Assembly: GCA_902782465.1 (NCBI GenBank)
Contig: CACZNH010000001.1
Location: 186,001 to 250,000 of the forward strand
Source: an uncultured Bacteroidales bacterium
GTDB lineage: Bacteria; Bacteroidota; Bacteroidia; Bacteroidales; Muribaculaceae
Direction of reading: 5' to 3'
Length of the DNA: 64,000 bases
Shown here: one piece after another, positions 34,864 through 43,948 of the stretch
How positions within the stretch are numbered: position 1 is the first letter of the stretch
How the letters are laid out: each line of letters begins with the position of its first letter
Notes under the pieces: model-generated
Seen by the model: the letters and a program-made list of their open reading frames with translations, nothing else
The model's database searches: none
Told to the model about the DNA's origin: nothing
Made by a program: the position numbers and the translations under genes

Positions 34864-37284
34864 TTATTTCTTGCGGCCGCGGGGTTTGCCGCTGCGTGCC
34901 GGTTTGCCGGCTTTGGCTCCGCCACGGGCATTGCGCTTCGTTCGTGGGGCATGACCCTCCTGCACCTGGCGGCGGGTGCTATTGCCGCGTGCGCCGCGCT
35001 GCTGGCGGCGTGATGCGCTGCCGCCCTCGTACTGGATGCGCTGGCGCTCGTCACGTGAGAGCTTGCCGCCTGTGCTGCGGCTGTTCTGCTCGGTGATGGG
35101 TTCGCGGTCGATGCGGTGGCTGTCGGCGGGATTCTCGTCATCGACGATGACAAAGTCGAGCTGTTTCTTGATGAGGTCGGCACGTGCCACCTGTATGGTG
35201 ATGGGGTCGCCCAGGCGATAGACGCGTCCACGGCGACGTCCGCGTATGCAGTAGTTCTTCTCGTCAAACTCATAGAAATCGTCGTCCAGTCCGCGGATGC
35301 CCACCAGACCCTCGCAATGCGTCTCGTCGAGTTCCACATACAGGCCCCACTCGGTCACGCCCGAGATGGTTCCCGTGAAGACACCACCCAGTCGCTGTCC
35401 CATGAACTCGACCTCCTTGTACTTGATGGAGGCGCGCTCGGCATTGGCGGCGAGCTGTTCCTGGGCACTCATGTGCTTGCACTGTTCCTCGAGTTTGACG
35501 GGGTCCACGCTCTTGCCACCAGCAGCATACAGGTCGAGCAGACGGTGTACCGTCAAGTCGGGGTAGCGGCGGATGGGAGAGGTGAAGTGGGTGTAGTAGT
35601 CGAAGGCGAGGCCGTAGTGCCCGATGTTGGTGGCGCTATAGACCGCCTTGGCCATCGAGCGGATGGCAAGAATGGCGAGCATTTCCTCTTCGGGCTTGCC
35701 CTTGCACTGCTCCAGCATCTTGTTGATGGACTTGTTGATGTCGCGTCCGGACCCCTTGGTGCGCACCTTGTAGCCAAAGTGGGCGGCGATGTCGGCAAAG
35801 TTCTGCAGCTTGTCCAGGTCGGGCTGGTCGTGTACACGATAGACAAAACTCTTGGCGGTCCTGTTCTTGGGGACCTTGCCGATGTGCTCAGCTACCTTGC
35901 AGTTGGCCAGCAGCATAAACTCCTCGATGAGTTTGTTGGCATCCTGTGCCACATGGATGTGTACGGCGGTGGGCTTGCCCTGCTCGTCGATGTCAAATTT
36001 CTTTTCCTCGCGGTTGAAGGACACTGAGCCGCCTTCCTCAAAGCGGCGGCTGCGCAGCTGCTTGGCCATCTCGTTGAGCACTGCCAGTTCGTTGGCCAGG
36101 TCGCCCTTGCCGGTCTCGAGGATGTGCTGCGCCTCCTCATAGGAGAAGCGCCTGTCGCTGCGGGTCACGGTGTGGCAGATTTTGTATTTTTTCACCTTGG
36201 CCTCGGCATCCATTTCCATGATGACCGAGTGGGTGAGTTTGTCCTCATCGGGGCGCAACGAACAGATGTTGTTGCACAGTTTCTCGGGCAGCATGGGGAT
36301 GGTGCGGTCCACCAGATAGACCGAGGTGGCGCGTTCATAGGCCTCCTTGTCGATGATGGAGCCGGGGGTGACATAGTGGCTCACGTCGGCGATGTGCACG
36401 CCGATTTCCCAGTTTCCGTTCTTGAGCTTTTCGATAGACAGGGCATCGTCAAAGTCCTTGGCGTCGGCAGGGTCGATGGTGAAGGTAGTCACCTGGCGCA
36501 TATCGCGGCGTCGGGCAATCTCCTCGGGGGTGATGTCGTCATCCAGCGCCTCGGCAGCCTCGGTGACGTTTTCGGGGTACTTGTATGGCAATCCGAATTC
36601 GGCAAGGATGGCGTGGATTTCGGCATTGTTCTCGCCGGCGACGCCCAGCACGTCAACCACCTCGCCGATGGGAGAATTGGCGTCTTCGGGCCAGTCCACG
36701 ATTTTGACCACCGCCTTGTCACCGGTCCTGCCGCCCTGCAGCTTGTCCAGCGGGATAAAGATATCGGTGGCGAGGAACTTGCTGTCGGTCGCGAGTTGGG
36801 CAAAGTATTTCATCACCTGCAGGGTGCCGACAAAGACCTGCGGCTTGCGTTCGAGGATTTTCACCACCTCGGCTTCAGGCTCCATGCCGTGGCGTGCCGC
36901 GCGGATGTGTACCAGCACACGGTCGCCGTTCAGGGCATGCATCGAGTTGCGTTCGGCAACCATGATGGGTTCACCGTCGTCGCTGGCGGTATCCACACTG
37001 TTCTTGCCGTTGCTGCGGCGGATGAAGAGACCCTCGGCTACCGATGAGCGGTTCACCGCCTTGTAGCTGCCTGGTCCTGCCTGGGTCAGGAAACCGTCAA
37101 TGGCGAGTTGCTCCAGTATTTCCACAATGAGTGCTCGGCGCTTGGGCGTGTTGGCCCCCACGGCGGCCGACACCTGCTTGTAGTTATACGATCCTGAGTC
37201 CTGCTCATTGAAGAAGTTAATTACCCTGTCGTGGAATTCACGACGTTCCTGTCTGAACGATTGTAATCCGCTTTTCTTTGCCAT
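34864..37284 (-). CDS. rnr: Ribonuclease R
   Basis: The 806-residue product has an N-terminal winged-helix region, cold-shock/OB domains, and the RNB catalytic domain with FTIDPADAKDFDDALS near residue 267 (catalytic Asp cluster) and YTHFTSPIRRYPDL near 560. An S1 domain (about 645-730) is followed by a Lys/Arg/Gly-rich tail (RGARGNSTRRQ...KPRGRKK). It degrades structured RNA 3' to 5'. A -7 box lies 28 bp upstream of the ATG. Confidence 0.97.
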   Translation of the reverse strand: MAKKSGLQSFRQERREFHDRVINFFNEQDSGSYNYKQVSAAVGANTPKRRALIVEILEQLAIDGFLTQAGPGSYKAVNRSSVAEGLFIRRSNGKNSVDTASDDGEPIMVAERNSMHALNGDRVLVHIRAARHGMEPEAEVVKILERKPQVFVGTLQVMKYFAQLATDSKFLATDIFIPLDKLQGGRTGDKAVVKIVDWPEDANSPIGEVVDVLGVAGENNAEIHAILAEFGLPYKYPENVTEAAEALDDDITPEEIARRRDMRQVTTFTIDPADAKDFDDALSIEKLKNGNWEIGVHIADVSHYVTPGSIIDKEAYERATSVYLVDRTIPMLPEKLCNNICSLRPDEDKLTHSVIMEMDAEAKVKKYKICHTVTRSDRRFSYEEAQHILETGKGDLANELAVLNEMAKQLRSRRFEEGGSVSFNREEKKFDIDEQGKPTAVHIHVAQDANKLIEEFMLLANCKVAEHIGKVPKNRTAKSFVYRVHDQPDLDKLQNFADIAAHFGYKVRTKGSGRDINKSINKMLEQCKGKPEEEMLAILAIRSMAKAVYSATNIGHYGLAFDYYTHFTSPIRRYPDLTVHRLLDLYAAGGKSVDPVKLEEQCKHMSAQEQLAANAERASIKYKEVEFMGQRLGGVFTGTISGVTEWGLYVELDETHCEGLVGIRGLDDDFYEFDEKNYCIRGRRRGRVYRLGDPITIQVARADLIKKQLDFVIVDDENPADSHRIDREPITEQNSRSTGGKLSRDERQRIQYEGGSASRRQQRGARGNSTRRQVQEGHAPRTKRNARGGAKAGKPARSGKPRGRKK

Positions 37285-37312
37285 ATCTAGTGAAAGTATT
37301 GTTCTTAAACCA

Positions 37313-37320
37313 CAAAGATA
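37313..37320 (-). promoter_or_regulatory. -7 box of rnr operon
   Basis: TATCTTTG on the minus strand is an exact -7 match, 28 bp before the rnr ATG. No clear -33 TTTG is seen at normal spacing. Confidence 0.55.
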
Positions 37321-37411
37321 AGGTTTTTTATAGATAAAAACTGCTTTTTTCGCAATTTTTTAGAAATTGTAGTCGCTCTATTAGGATTTATTAGGCTAAA
37401 GAGTGTAATTA

Positions 37412-37446
37412 TTTGCGCTCGGTATGAACATTTTTTTGTAATTTTG
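37412..37446 (+). promoter_or_regulatory. Promoter of first GH25 gene
   Basis: TTTG-N23-TAATTTTG matches the Bacteroidetes consensus, about 50 bp before the ATG at 37498. Confidence 0.65.
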
Positions 37447-37497
37447 CGGCCAACTTTAGATTTTCGCTCACTGCAGCACATGAATACCTAAATAGCA

Positions 37498-39123
37498 ATG
37501 GATTTAATGGTTACACGCAAAATATCAAGCATATATATCACTTTGTTGGTCATCGCCTTGTTTCTGGTGATGCCTGGCATGGACGCTCATGCCCAGTCCA
37601 AAACCGACATCAACAAGCCAACGCGTGAACGCGTCACCAACAAGAAGGACAAGCAAGAGACCAAACAGGAGGCCCCCGCCAAGAAGCAGGAGGCCGCCCC
37701 CACCAAGAAGCAGGAGGCCGCCCCCACCAAGAAACAGGAGGCCAAACCTGCCGAGAAGAAGCCTGAAGCTAAACCAGCCGACAAACAAGAGGTCAAGGCC
37801 GGTGACAAGCAGTCTGCCAATCCTGAAAATGCCAAGTCCGCTACCGACACGGCAGCCAACCCCGCGACACCGCCCAAACCCAAGAAGCAACCGTTGGACA
37901 CCGAGAAAGTGCAGTTCGACGGCATCGACGTGTCCAAGCATCAGGGCGACATCAACTGGGAGGAGCTGAAGAAGAACACCAAGATAAAGTTTGTCTTCAT
38001 CAAGGCGACCGAGGGCAGTGACTATATCGACCCGCGCTACAAACAGAATATCAAGGAGGCCCGCCGTCACGGTTTCAAGGTGGGCAGCTACCACTTCCTG
38101 ACCAACCGCTCGAGTGCCACGTCGCAGTTCATCAACTTTGCCAAGACGGCCAACCGCGACGAGCAGGACCTGATACCCATCATCGATGTGGAGGTGTGCA
38201 AGCAGTGGTCTTCGCAGCAGCTGCGCGACAGCCTCAAGGTGTTTGCCGACCTGCTCGAGGACTATTACGGCTGCAAACCGATGATTTATACCAGCGAGAA
38301 ATTCTTCACCAAGCACTTGGGAAGGGCCTTTGCCGACTATCCGCTGTTCATTGCCAAGTACAACACCGCGCAGCCCAACATCGGTTACAAGTGGATTCTC
38401 TGGCAGTTCTCGGACTGCGGCCTGTTCCGCAAGGCGGTGAAGGGCAATAACGGTGAGGTGGACCTGAGCCGCTTCAACAAGGGTTGCAGCATCACCGACC
38501 TCATCTACAAGCCCGTGAAAGGTAAGCCCAAAATCAGCGTCATGGATGCTGTGGATAAGAACAAGGAGAAACCCGCCACCATCAATCTGACCGAGCAACA
38601 GGGCAAGGCCAAGGAAGCACCCAAGACCACGGCAAAACAGAAAGAAGAGGAGCAAAAGAAGGCCGAGAAAGCCAAACGTGCCAGCGAACGTGAGAAACGC
38701 TTAGCCGAGGAGGAGGCGAAGAAGAAAGCCAAAGAAAAAGCCGATGCTGACAAGAAGGCCAAGGCCAAGGCTGAACAGCAGCAGCGTGAAAAAGAGCGCC
38801 AGCAGGCCAAGGATAAGAAAGCCAAAGAAGAAGCTGCCGCAAAAGAGCGTAAGGCCGCCGAGCAGAAAGCCAAAGCCGATGCCGAAGCCAAGCGCAAAGC
38901 CGCCGAGAAAGCTGAAGCCGATGCAAAGGCCAAGCGTAAAGCTGCAGCCCAGAAGGCCAAGCAGGAAGCCAACCAGAAGAGCAGCACCAGCAAGCAGAAT
39001 AAGTCGGCCAGCCTGCTGGGTTCTTCCTCATCCAAGATGTCGAAGGCCCAACAGGGCGACAGCATCCGCAACGCCCGCTATCAGGGCCGCAAAACCAACA
39101 AGAGTTCGGCGGACAACGATTAA
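37498..39123 (+). CDS. GH25 muramidase with charged N-terminal linker and TolA-like coiled-coil tail
   Basis: The 541-residue product has a signal peptide (about 1-33, ending DAHAQ). Residues about 45-130 are a Lys/Glu/Ala/Pro linker with a 24-bp DNA repeat (unit KKQEAAPT). The GH25 domain (about 138-335) has the catalytic Asp in GIDVSKHQG and the DxE pair in IIDVEVCKQW. From about 360 to the end it is an Ala/Lys/Glu-rich helix resembling TolA. GH25 enzymes cut peptidoglycan between MurNAc and GlcNAc. The tail suggests a role spanning the periplasm or attachment to the wall, which is inference. Confidence 0.9.
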   Translation: MDLMVTRKISSIYITLLVIALFLVMPGMDAHAQSKTDINKPTRERVTNKKDKQETKQEAPAKKQEAAPTKKQEAAPTKKQEAKPAEKKPEAKPADKQEVKAGDKQSANPENAKSATDTAANPATPPKPKKQPLDTEKVQFDGIDVSKHQGDINWEELKKNTKIKFVFIKATEGSDYIDPRYKQNIKEARRHGFKVGSYHFLTNRSSATSQFINFAKTANRDEQDLIPIIDVEVCKQWSSQQLRDSLKVFADLLEDYYGCKPMIYTSEKFFTKHLGRAFADYPLFIAKYNTAQPNIGYKWILWQFSDCGLFRKAVKGNNGEVDLSRFNKGCSITDLIYKPVKGKPKISVMDAVDKNKEKPATINLTEQQGKAKEAPKTTAKQKEEEQKKAEKAKRASEREKRLAEEEAKKKAKEKADADKKAKAKAEQQQREKERQQAKDKKAKEEAAAKERKAAEQKAKADAEAKRKAAEKAEADAKAKRKAAAQKAKQEANQKSSTSKQNKSASLLGSSSSKMSKAQQGDSIRNARYQGRKTNKSSADND

Positions 39124-39132
39124 CAGAGATCA

Positions 39133-39153
39133 GATAATAGATAATAGATATTA
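39133..39153. repeat. 7-bp word array (GATAATA)
   Basis: GATAATA, GATAATA, GATATTA lie in the short gap between the two GH25 genes. Confidence 0.65.
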
Positions 39154-39160
39154 GTTGGGG

Positions 39161-39904
39161 ATGATGGTCGGAGGTTATCAGTTGGCAAAAGGTGATTGGC
39201 GATTAGCGATTGTGCTGATGCTGACTGTGCTGTGTTCCTGCGTTGGCAGCAACAGCCGCCGCATCAACGACGTCATCCGCAACATGCCCTCACGTGATGC
39301 GTCGGCCCCCTACGACGGCATCGACATCTCCAGCTATCAGGGTTATATCGACTGGAACAAGGTGAGCAGCGACAAGAACATCCGTTTTGTGTACATCAAG
39401 GCCACCGAGGGCGCCACCTACCGCTCGACACATTACGTTCATAACCTGACGCAGGCTCGCCGCAACGGCCTGCTCGTGGGCAGCTACCATTACCTCTCGC
39501 CGTCGTCAACCGTCGATGAGCAGTTCCAGAATTTCTCCAGTTTTGCCCTCAAGGATGTGCAGGACCTGGTGCCCATGCTCGATGTTGAGGTGCGTGGCGA
39601 GTGGTCACGCAGCCAGCTCATCGATAGCGTGGACAAGTTCTGCAACCTGATAGAGCGCCACTTTGGCGTGCAGCCCATGATTTACAGCACGATGGAATTT
39701 TACAACAAGAATCTTACCCCCCATTTCAATAAGCACCTCCTGTACATTGGTCGCTATTCCAACGAGGAGCCTGAAATCAACTGGGAAGGCCAGTACACCG
39801 TCTGGCAGTTCAGCGAGACGGGCATCATCCCCGGCATCAACGCCTATGTGGACCTGTGTCACTTCCACAAAGATGCCTGGCTCCAGGATATTATCCTGAA
39901 GTAG
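39161..39904 (+). CDS. GH25 muramidase lipoprotein
   Basis: The ATG at 39161 is preferred over an upstream TTG at 39155. The 247-residue product has a lipoprotein signal with lipobox VLCSC. The GH25 domain has the catalytic YDGIDISSYQGYIDW and MLDVEVRGEW motifs, VGSYHYLSPS, and YTVWQFSETG. It is a shorter paralogue of the preceding gene without linker or tail, and is probably co-transcribed with it. The stop codon TAG is the first three bases of a TAGGCTT word array. Confidence 0.9.
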   Translation: MMVGGYQLAKGDWRLAIVLMLTVLCSCVGSNSRRINDVIRNMPSRDASAPYDGIDISSYQGYIDWNKVSSDKNIRFVYIKATEGATYRSTHYVHNLTQARRNGLLVGSYHYLSPSSTVDEQFQNFSSFALKDVQDLVPMLDVEVRGEWSRSQLIDSVDKFCNLIERHFGVQPMIYSTMEFYNKNLTPHFNKHLLYIGRYSNEEPEINWEGQYTVWQFSETGIIPGINAYVDLCHFHKDAWLQDIILK

Positions 39905-39957
39905 GCTTTAGGTTTTAGGCTTTAGGGGTGCGGATGCCACCTAACGCCTAACCCCCT
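39902..39957. repeat. 7-bp word array around TGCGGATGCC, possible two-way terminator
   Basis: TAGGCTT, TAGGTTT, TAGGCTT are followed by a core GGTGCGGATGCCACC and inverted CTAACGC, CTAAC words. It fills the gap between the convergent GH25 and U32 genes, where its dyad could stop transcription from both sides. Confidence 0.7.
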
Positions 39958-41201
39958 TTGGGGACGACGTGTTGCCACAGGTAGAGTTTGTCGCTGGGGC
40001 GGATTTTCTCGGGGACAGCGATGGAGAAGTGCTCGCCCTTGACGGTTTTTTCCACAGGTTTGAGGTCCACGCGTATTTCCTCGATGGTCAAGGGGATGGC
40101 ACCCGTAGTGGGGCCGATAATCCACACCTCGTCGCCCACGTGCAGTTCGCCCGCTTCCATGAGGAATTCGGCAACGCCCAGTTTGCTGTAATAGCGTATT
40201 CCCTTGGCGGCATAGACCTTTACTCTCGTTGCGCTGGAACCGTATTTTGCTGACCATTCGCCCAGGCGTTGGCCCAAGTAGTAGCCGTCCCAGAATCCGC
40301 GGTTGAAGACTTTGCCCAGGCGCTCGTTCCACTCGTCGATGCGTTCGTCGGTGTAGGTGCCGTCACAGATGGCCTTCAATGCCTCGTCATAGCAGCCGAC
40401 GACGGTGCGCACATACTCAGGTCCGCGCGCCCTGCCCTCAATCTTGAAGACGGTGACACCGGCATCCACCATCTTGTTGAGGAAGTGGATGGTCTTGAGG
40501 TCCTTGGGCGACATGATGTATTTGTTCTCGATGGCCAGCTCGTCGCCGTTCACCAGGTCGGTGACGCGGTAGCCGCGGCGGCAAATCTGGCGGCAGGCGC
40601 CACGGTTGGCGCTGGTGTTTTCCTGATGCAGGCTCATGTAGCACTTGCCCGACACCGCCATGCACAGGGCCCCGTGGCAGAACATCTCCAACCTGACGCG
40701 CTCGCCATGCGGACCACGAAGGTCGTTTTGCTCGATGAAACCGCTGATTTTCTTGACCTGCTCGAGGTTGAGCTCGCGGGCTAGCACCATGACGTCGGCC
40801 CACTGGCTGTAGTAGCGCACCGCCTCGCTGTTGCTCACGTTGACCTGTGTGGAAATGTGCACTTCCACACCGATGCTGCGTGCAAACAGGATGGTTGCCA
40901 TGTCGCTGGCGATGATGGCGCTCACGTCGGCGTCGCGGGCTGCTGTGACAATCTGGCGCATATAGTCCATGTCCTCGTCATAGACGATGGTGTTCACCGT
41001 CAGGTAGCTCTTCATGCCGTGCTCGTGGCACCACTGGGCGATGGTGCGCAGGTCATCGAGCGTGAAATTGACGCTGGAGCGCGAGCGCATGTTCAGTCCC
41101 TCGATGCCGAAGTAGATGGCGTCGGCACCGCCTTGATGGGCGGCATAAAGCGATTCCCAGGAGCCCACAGGGGCCATGATTTCAAAATCAGTTCGTTTCA
41201 T
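39948..41201 (-). CDS. Peptidase U32 family protein
   Basis: The ATG at 41201 gives MKRTDFEIMAPVGSWESL; the longer frame lies in repeat DNA. The product has 417 residues. U32 landmarks are GGADAIYFGIEGLNMRS at the N-terminus and the signature EMFCHGALCMAVSGKCYMS followed by GACRQICRRGY, whose cysteines may bind an Fe-S cluster. Characterised relatives (RlhA, TrhP) hydroxylate rRNA or tRNA, so an RNA-modification role is more likely than proteolysis. It is the last gene of the minus-strand run from 51 kb. Confidence 0.88.
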   Translation of the reverse strand: MKRTDFEIMAPVGSWESLYAAHQGGADAIYFGIEGLNMRSRSSVNFTLDDLRTIAQWCHEHGMKSYLTVNTIVYDEDMDYMRQIVTAARDADVSAIIASDMATILFARSIGVEVHISTQVNVSNSEAVRYYSQWADVMVLARELNLEQVKKISGFIEQNDLRGPHGERVRLEMFCHGALCMAVSGKCYMSLHQENTSANRGACRQICRRGYRVTDLVNGDELAIENKYIMSPKDLKTIHFLNKMVDAGVTVFKIEGRARGPEYVRTVVGCYDEALKAICDGTYTDERIDEWNERLGKVFNRGFWDGYYLGQRLGEWSAKYGSSATRVKVYAAKGIRYYSKLGVAEFLMEAGELHVGDEVWIIGPTTGAIPLTIEEIRVDLKPVEKTVKGEHFSIAVPEKIRPSDKLYLWQHVVPKGG

Positions 41202-41206
41202 ATATT

Positions 41207-41311
41207 TAGTTTTAAGTTTTAAGTTTTTAGTTGTAAGTAATATTACCAATGTCTCTTGGCGTAAAGGCGACAGTAATTGTACTAAAAACTTACAACTTAC
41301 AACTTAAAACT
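41207..41311. repeat. 15 in-phase 7-bp words with AGTAAT-ATTACC core
   Basis: TAGTTTT, AAGTTTT, AAGTTTT, TAGTTGT, AAGTAAT, ATTACCA and so on to TACAACT, TACAACT, TAAAACT are in one phase. The outer words are inverted relative to each other. The right half shares more than 25 bp with the array at 46049-46080. Confidence 0.85.
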
Positions 41312-41314
41312 ATG

Positions 41315-43936
41315 TTATCTTTCCTTCTTGCCGGTGAGGATGCCCTTGATGTCGTAGAGCTTGTTCAGGGCTTCCATGGGCGTGAGGTTGTTGATGTCGA
41401 TGGTAAGGATTTCGTCGCGGATTTGGCTCAGCACGGGGTCATCGAGCTGGAAGATGGAGAGCTGGTAGCCCGAACGGCTGCTGGCGACGTCGCCCAGGTC
41501 CTTGGTGATGGCATTGTCGTTGCGGTTGTTGGCCTCGAGCTGCTTGAGCACCTCGTTAGCTCGTTCGACGATGGTGGGTGGCATGCCGGCGAGTTTGGCG
41601 ACGTGGATACCGAAGCTGTGTTCGCTGCCTCCCTTGACCAACTGGCGCACGAATACCACCTTGCCGTTGATTTCCTTCACGGTCACGTTATAGTTCACGA
41701 TGCGCTTGAAGGACTTCTCCATTTCGTTCAGTTCGTGGTAGTGGGTAGCAAACAGCGTCTTGGGCCTTGTGGCGTGTTCGTGGATGTGCTCAACGATGCT
41801 CCAGGCGATGGATATGCCGTCGTAGGTGCTCGTGCCACGACCCAACTCGTCGAACAGGATGAGGCTGCGCTGGCTCATGTTGTTGAGGATGGCGGCGGCC
41901 TCGGTCATCTCGACCATAAAGGTGGACTCGCCCAGCGAAATGTTGTCGCTGGCTCCCACACGGGTGAAAATCTTGTCCACGATGCCGATGCGGGCCTGCT
42001 CGGCGGGCACGAAGCTGCCCATCTGTGCCATCAGGGTGATGAGCGCCGTCTGACGCAGCAGTGCCGATTTACCCGCCATGTTGGGACCCGTGATGATGAT
42101 GATCTGCTGGTCGTCGTTGCTCAGGCGGATGCTGTTGGGCACGTAGGTTTCGCCAGGCGGCAGCTGGCACTCGATGACGGGATGGCGGCCCATGGCGATG
42201 TCGATGTCCAGGCTGTCGTCCAGCACGGGACGGTTGTAGCGGTTTTCCATCGCCACACGCGTCAGGGCATTGAGGCAGTCGAGCTGGGCGATGATGGCGC
42301 TGTCGTTCTGGATGGCGGGGATATACTCGGTCACGGCGGTCACCAGTTCGTTGAACAGGCGGCCCTCGATGATGAGGATTTTCTCCTCGGCCCCCAGGAT
42401 TTTCTCTTCATATTCCTTGAGTTCCTGCGTCACGTAGCGCTCGGCATTGACCAGCGTCTGCTTACGAATCCACTCGTCGGGCACCTTGTCCTTGTGGGTG
42501 TTGCGCACCTCGATGTAGTAGCCGAACACGTTGTTGTAGGAAATCTTCAGGCTCGGGATGCCCGTTTCATCGCTCAGCGTGCGTTGCATGGCCACCAGGT
42601 AGTCCTTGCCGCTGCACGAGATGTCGCGCAGCTCGTCGAGCTGCGCGTCCACGCCACGGCAGATGACGTTGCCACGGTTGGTCTGGTTGGGGGCGTCAGG
42701 GTTGATTTCGCGCTCGATGCGGTCGCGGATGAGGGCGCAGGGATTCAGCTGCTCGCCCAGGCTGCGCAGCACGTCGCACGGCGATTGTGAGCAATATTGC
42801 TTGATGGGCTCGATGGCCTGCAGGGCACTCTTGAGCTGAACGAGTTCGCGCGGGGTGATGCGTCCCACGGCAGCCTTTGACGTCAGGCGTTCCAGGTCGC
42901 CGATGAGTTCCAGACGCTCCCGAATCAGTTCGCGTCCGTCGGGGTCGCGCATGAACTGCTCCACCACGTCCAGACGACGGTTGATGGCCTTGACATCCTG
43001 CAGGGGGAACAGCACCCAGCGGCGCATCATGCGTCCGCCCATCGGCGAGATGGTGCGGTCGATGACGTCGAGCAGCGACTTGCCGTCGTCGCTCATGGGT
43101 GCCACCAGCTCCAGGTTGCGGATGGTGAATTTGTCGAGGCGCACATAACGCTCGGCCTCGATGCGCGACAGGTGGGTGATGTGGCCCAGCTGGGTGTGCT
43201 GGGTGATGTCGAGATAGTGGAGGATGGCACCGCTGGCGATGATGGCGTTGTCCATGGCCGTGATGCCGAAACCCTTGAGGTTGCGGGTCTCGAAATGCTT
43301 CAACAGGCGGTCGTTGGCCGATTCCAGGGTGAATACCCAGTCCTCGAGTTCAAACGTCAGGTAGCGCGACGAAAAAGTCGCGGCAAAGCGCTGGCGGTTG
43401 CTGCGCTCGATGAGCACCTCCTTGGGCGAGAAGTTGACCAGCAGTTTGTCGATGTATTCCTCGTTGCCCTCGGCGGTGAGGAACTCGCCCGTGCTGATGT
43501 CGAGGAAGGCGATGCCCAGCATCTTCTTGCCGAAGTGCACGGCCGCGAGCCAGTTGTTCTCCTTGCGGTCGAGCATCGTGCCGCCCACGACCACACCAGG
43601 GGTCACCAGTTCGGTGATGCCGCGCTTGACAAGCTTCTTGGTCAGTTTGGGGTCTTCGAGCTGGTCACAGATGGCGACACGCTTGCCGGCACGCACCAGC
43701 TTGGGCAGATAGGTGTCCAGGGCGTGGTGGGGAAATCCCGCCATCTCGGTCGCCGCTGCGGCACCGTTGCTGCGTCGCGTGAGGGTGATGCCCAGGATTT
43801 CGCTGGCCGTCACCGCATCCTCCAGATAGGTCTCATAGAAGTCGCCCACGCGGAACAGCAGCACGGCGTCGGGATGCTTTGCCTTCATCTCGACGAACTG
43901 CTTCATCATGGGAGTATTCAGCGGGTCTTTTGCCAT
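41315..43936 (-). CDS. mutS: DNA mismatch repair protein MutS
   Basis: The 873-residue product has the mismatch-binding [14 protein letters not shown] motif (Phe-x-Glu) near residue 34 and the lever/clamp domains. The ATPase has Walker [14 protein letters not shown] near 616 and [14 protein letters not shown] near 697. MutS recognises mispairs and recruits MutL. It starts 12 bp after the porin gene stop, so the two are probably co-transcribed from the porin promoter. Confidence 0.97.
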   Translation of the reverse strand: MAKDPLNTPMMKQFVEMKAKHPDAVLLFRVGDFYETYLEDAVTASEILGITLTRRSNGAAAATEMAGFPHHALDTYLPKLVRAGKRVAICDQLEDPKLTKKLVKRGITELVTPGVVVGGTMLDRKENNWLAAVHFGKKMLGIAFLDISTGEFLTAEGNEEYIDKLLVNFSPKEVLIERSNRQRFAATFSSRYLTFELEDWVFTLESANDRLLKHFETRNLKGFGITAMDNAIIASGAILHYLDITQHTQLGHITHLSRIEAERYVRLDKFTIRNLELVAPMSDDGKSLLDVIDRTISPMGGRMMRRWVLFPLQDVKAINRRLDVVEQFMRDPDGRELIRERLELIGDLERLTSKAAVGRITPRELVQLKSALQAIEPIKQYCSQSPCDVLRSLGEQLNPCALIRDRIEREINPDAPNQTNRGNVICRGVDAQLDELRDISCSGKDYLVAMQRTLSDETGIPSLKISYNNVFGYYIEVRNTHKDKVPDEWIRKQTLVNAERYVTQELKEYEEKILGAEEKILIIEGRLFNELVTAVTEYIPAIQNDSAIIAQLDCLNALTRVAMENRYNRPVLDDSLDIDIAMGRHPVIECQLPPGETYVPNSIRLSNDDQQIIIITGPNMAGKSALLRQTALITLMAQMGSFVPAEQARIGIVDKIFTRVGASDNISLGESTFMVEMTEAAAILNNMSQRSLILFDELGRGTSTYDGISIAWSIVEHIHEHATRPKTLFATHYHELNEMEKSFKRIVNYNVTVKEINGKVVFVRQLVKGGSEHSFGIHVAKLAGMPPTIVERANEVLKQLEANNRNDNAITKDLGDVASSRSGYQLSIFQLDDPVLSQIRDEILTIDINNLTPMEALNKLYDIKGILTGKKER

Positions 43937-43948
43937 CGTCTCTCGGGT

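Noticed and set aside
33486-35096. 536-codon plus-strand frame opposite mtaB and rnr
   Set aside because: It spans two conserved minus-strand genes and has no start context or family features.
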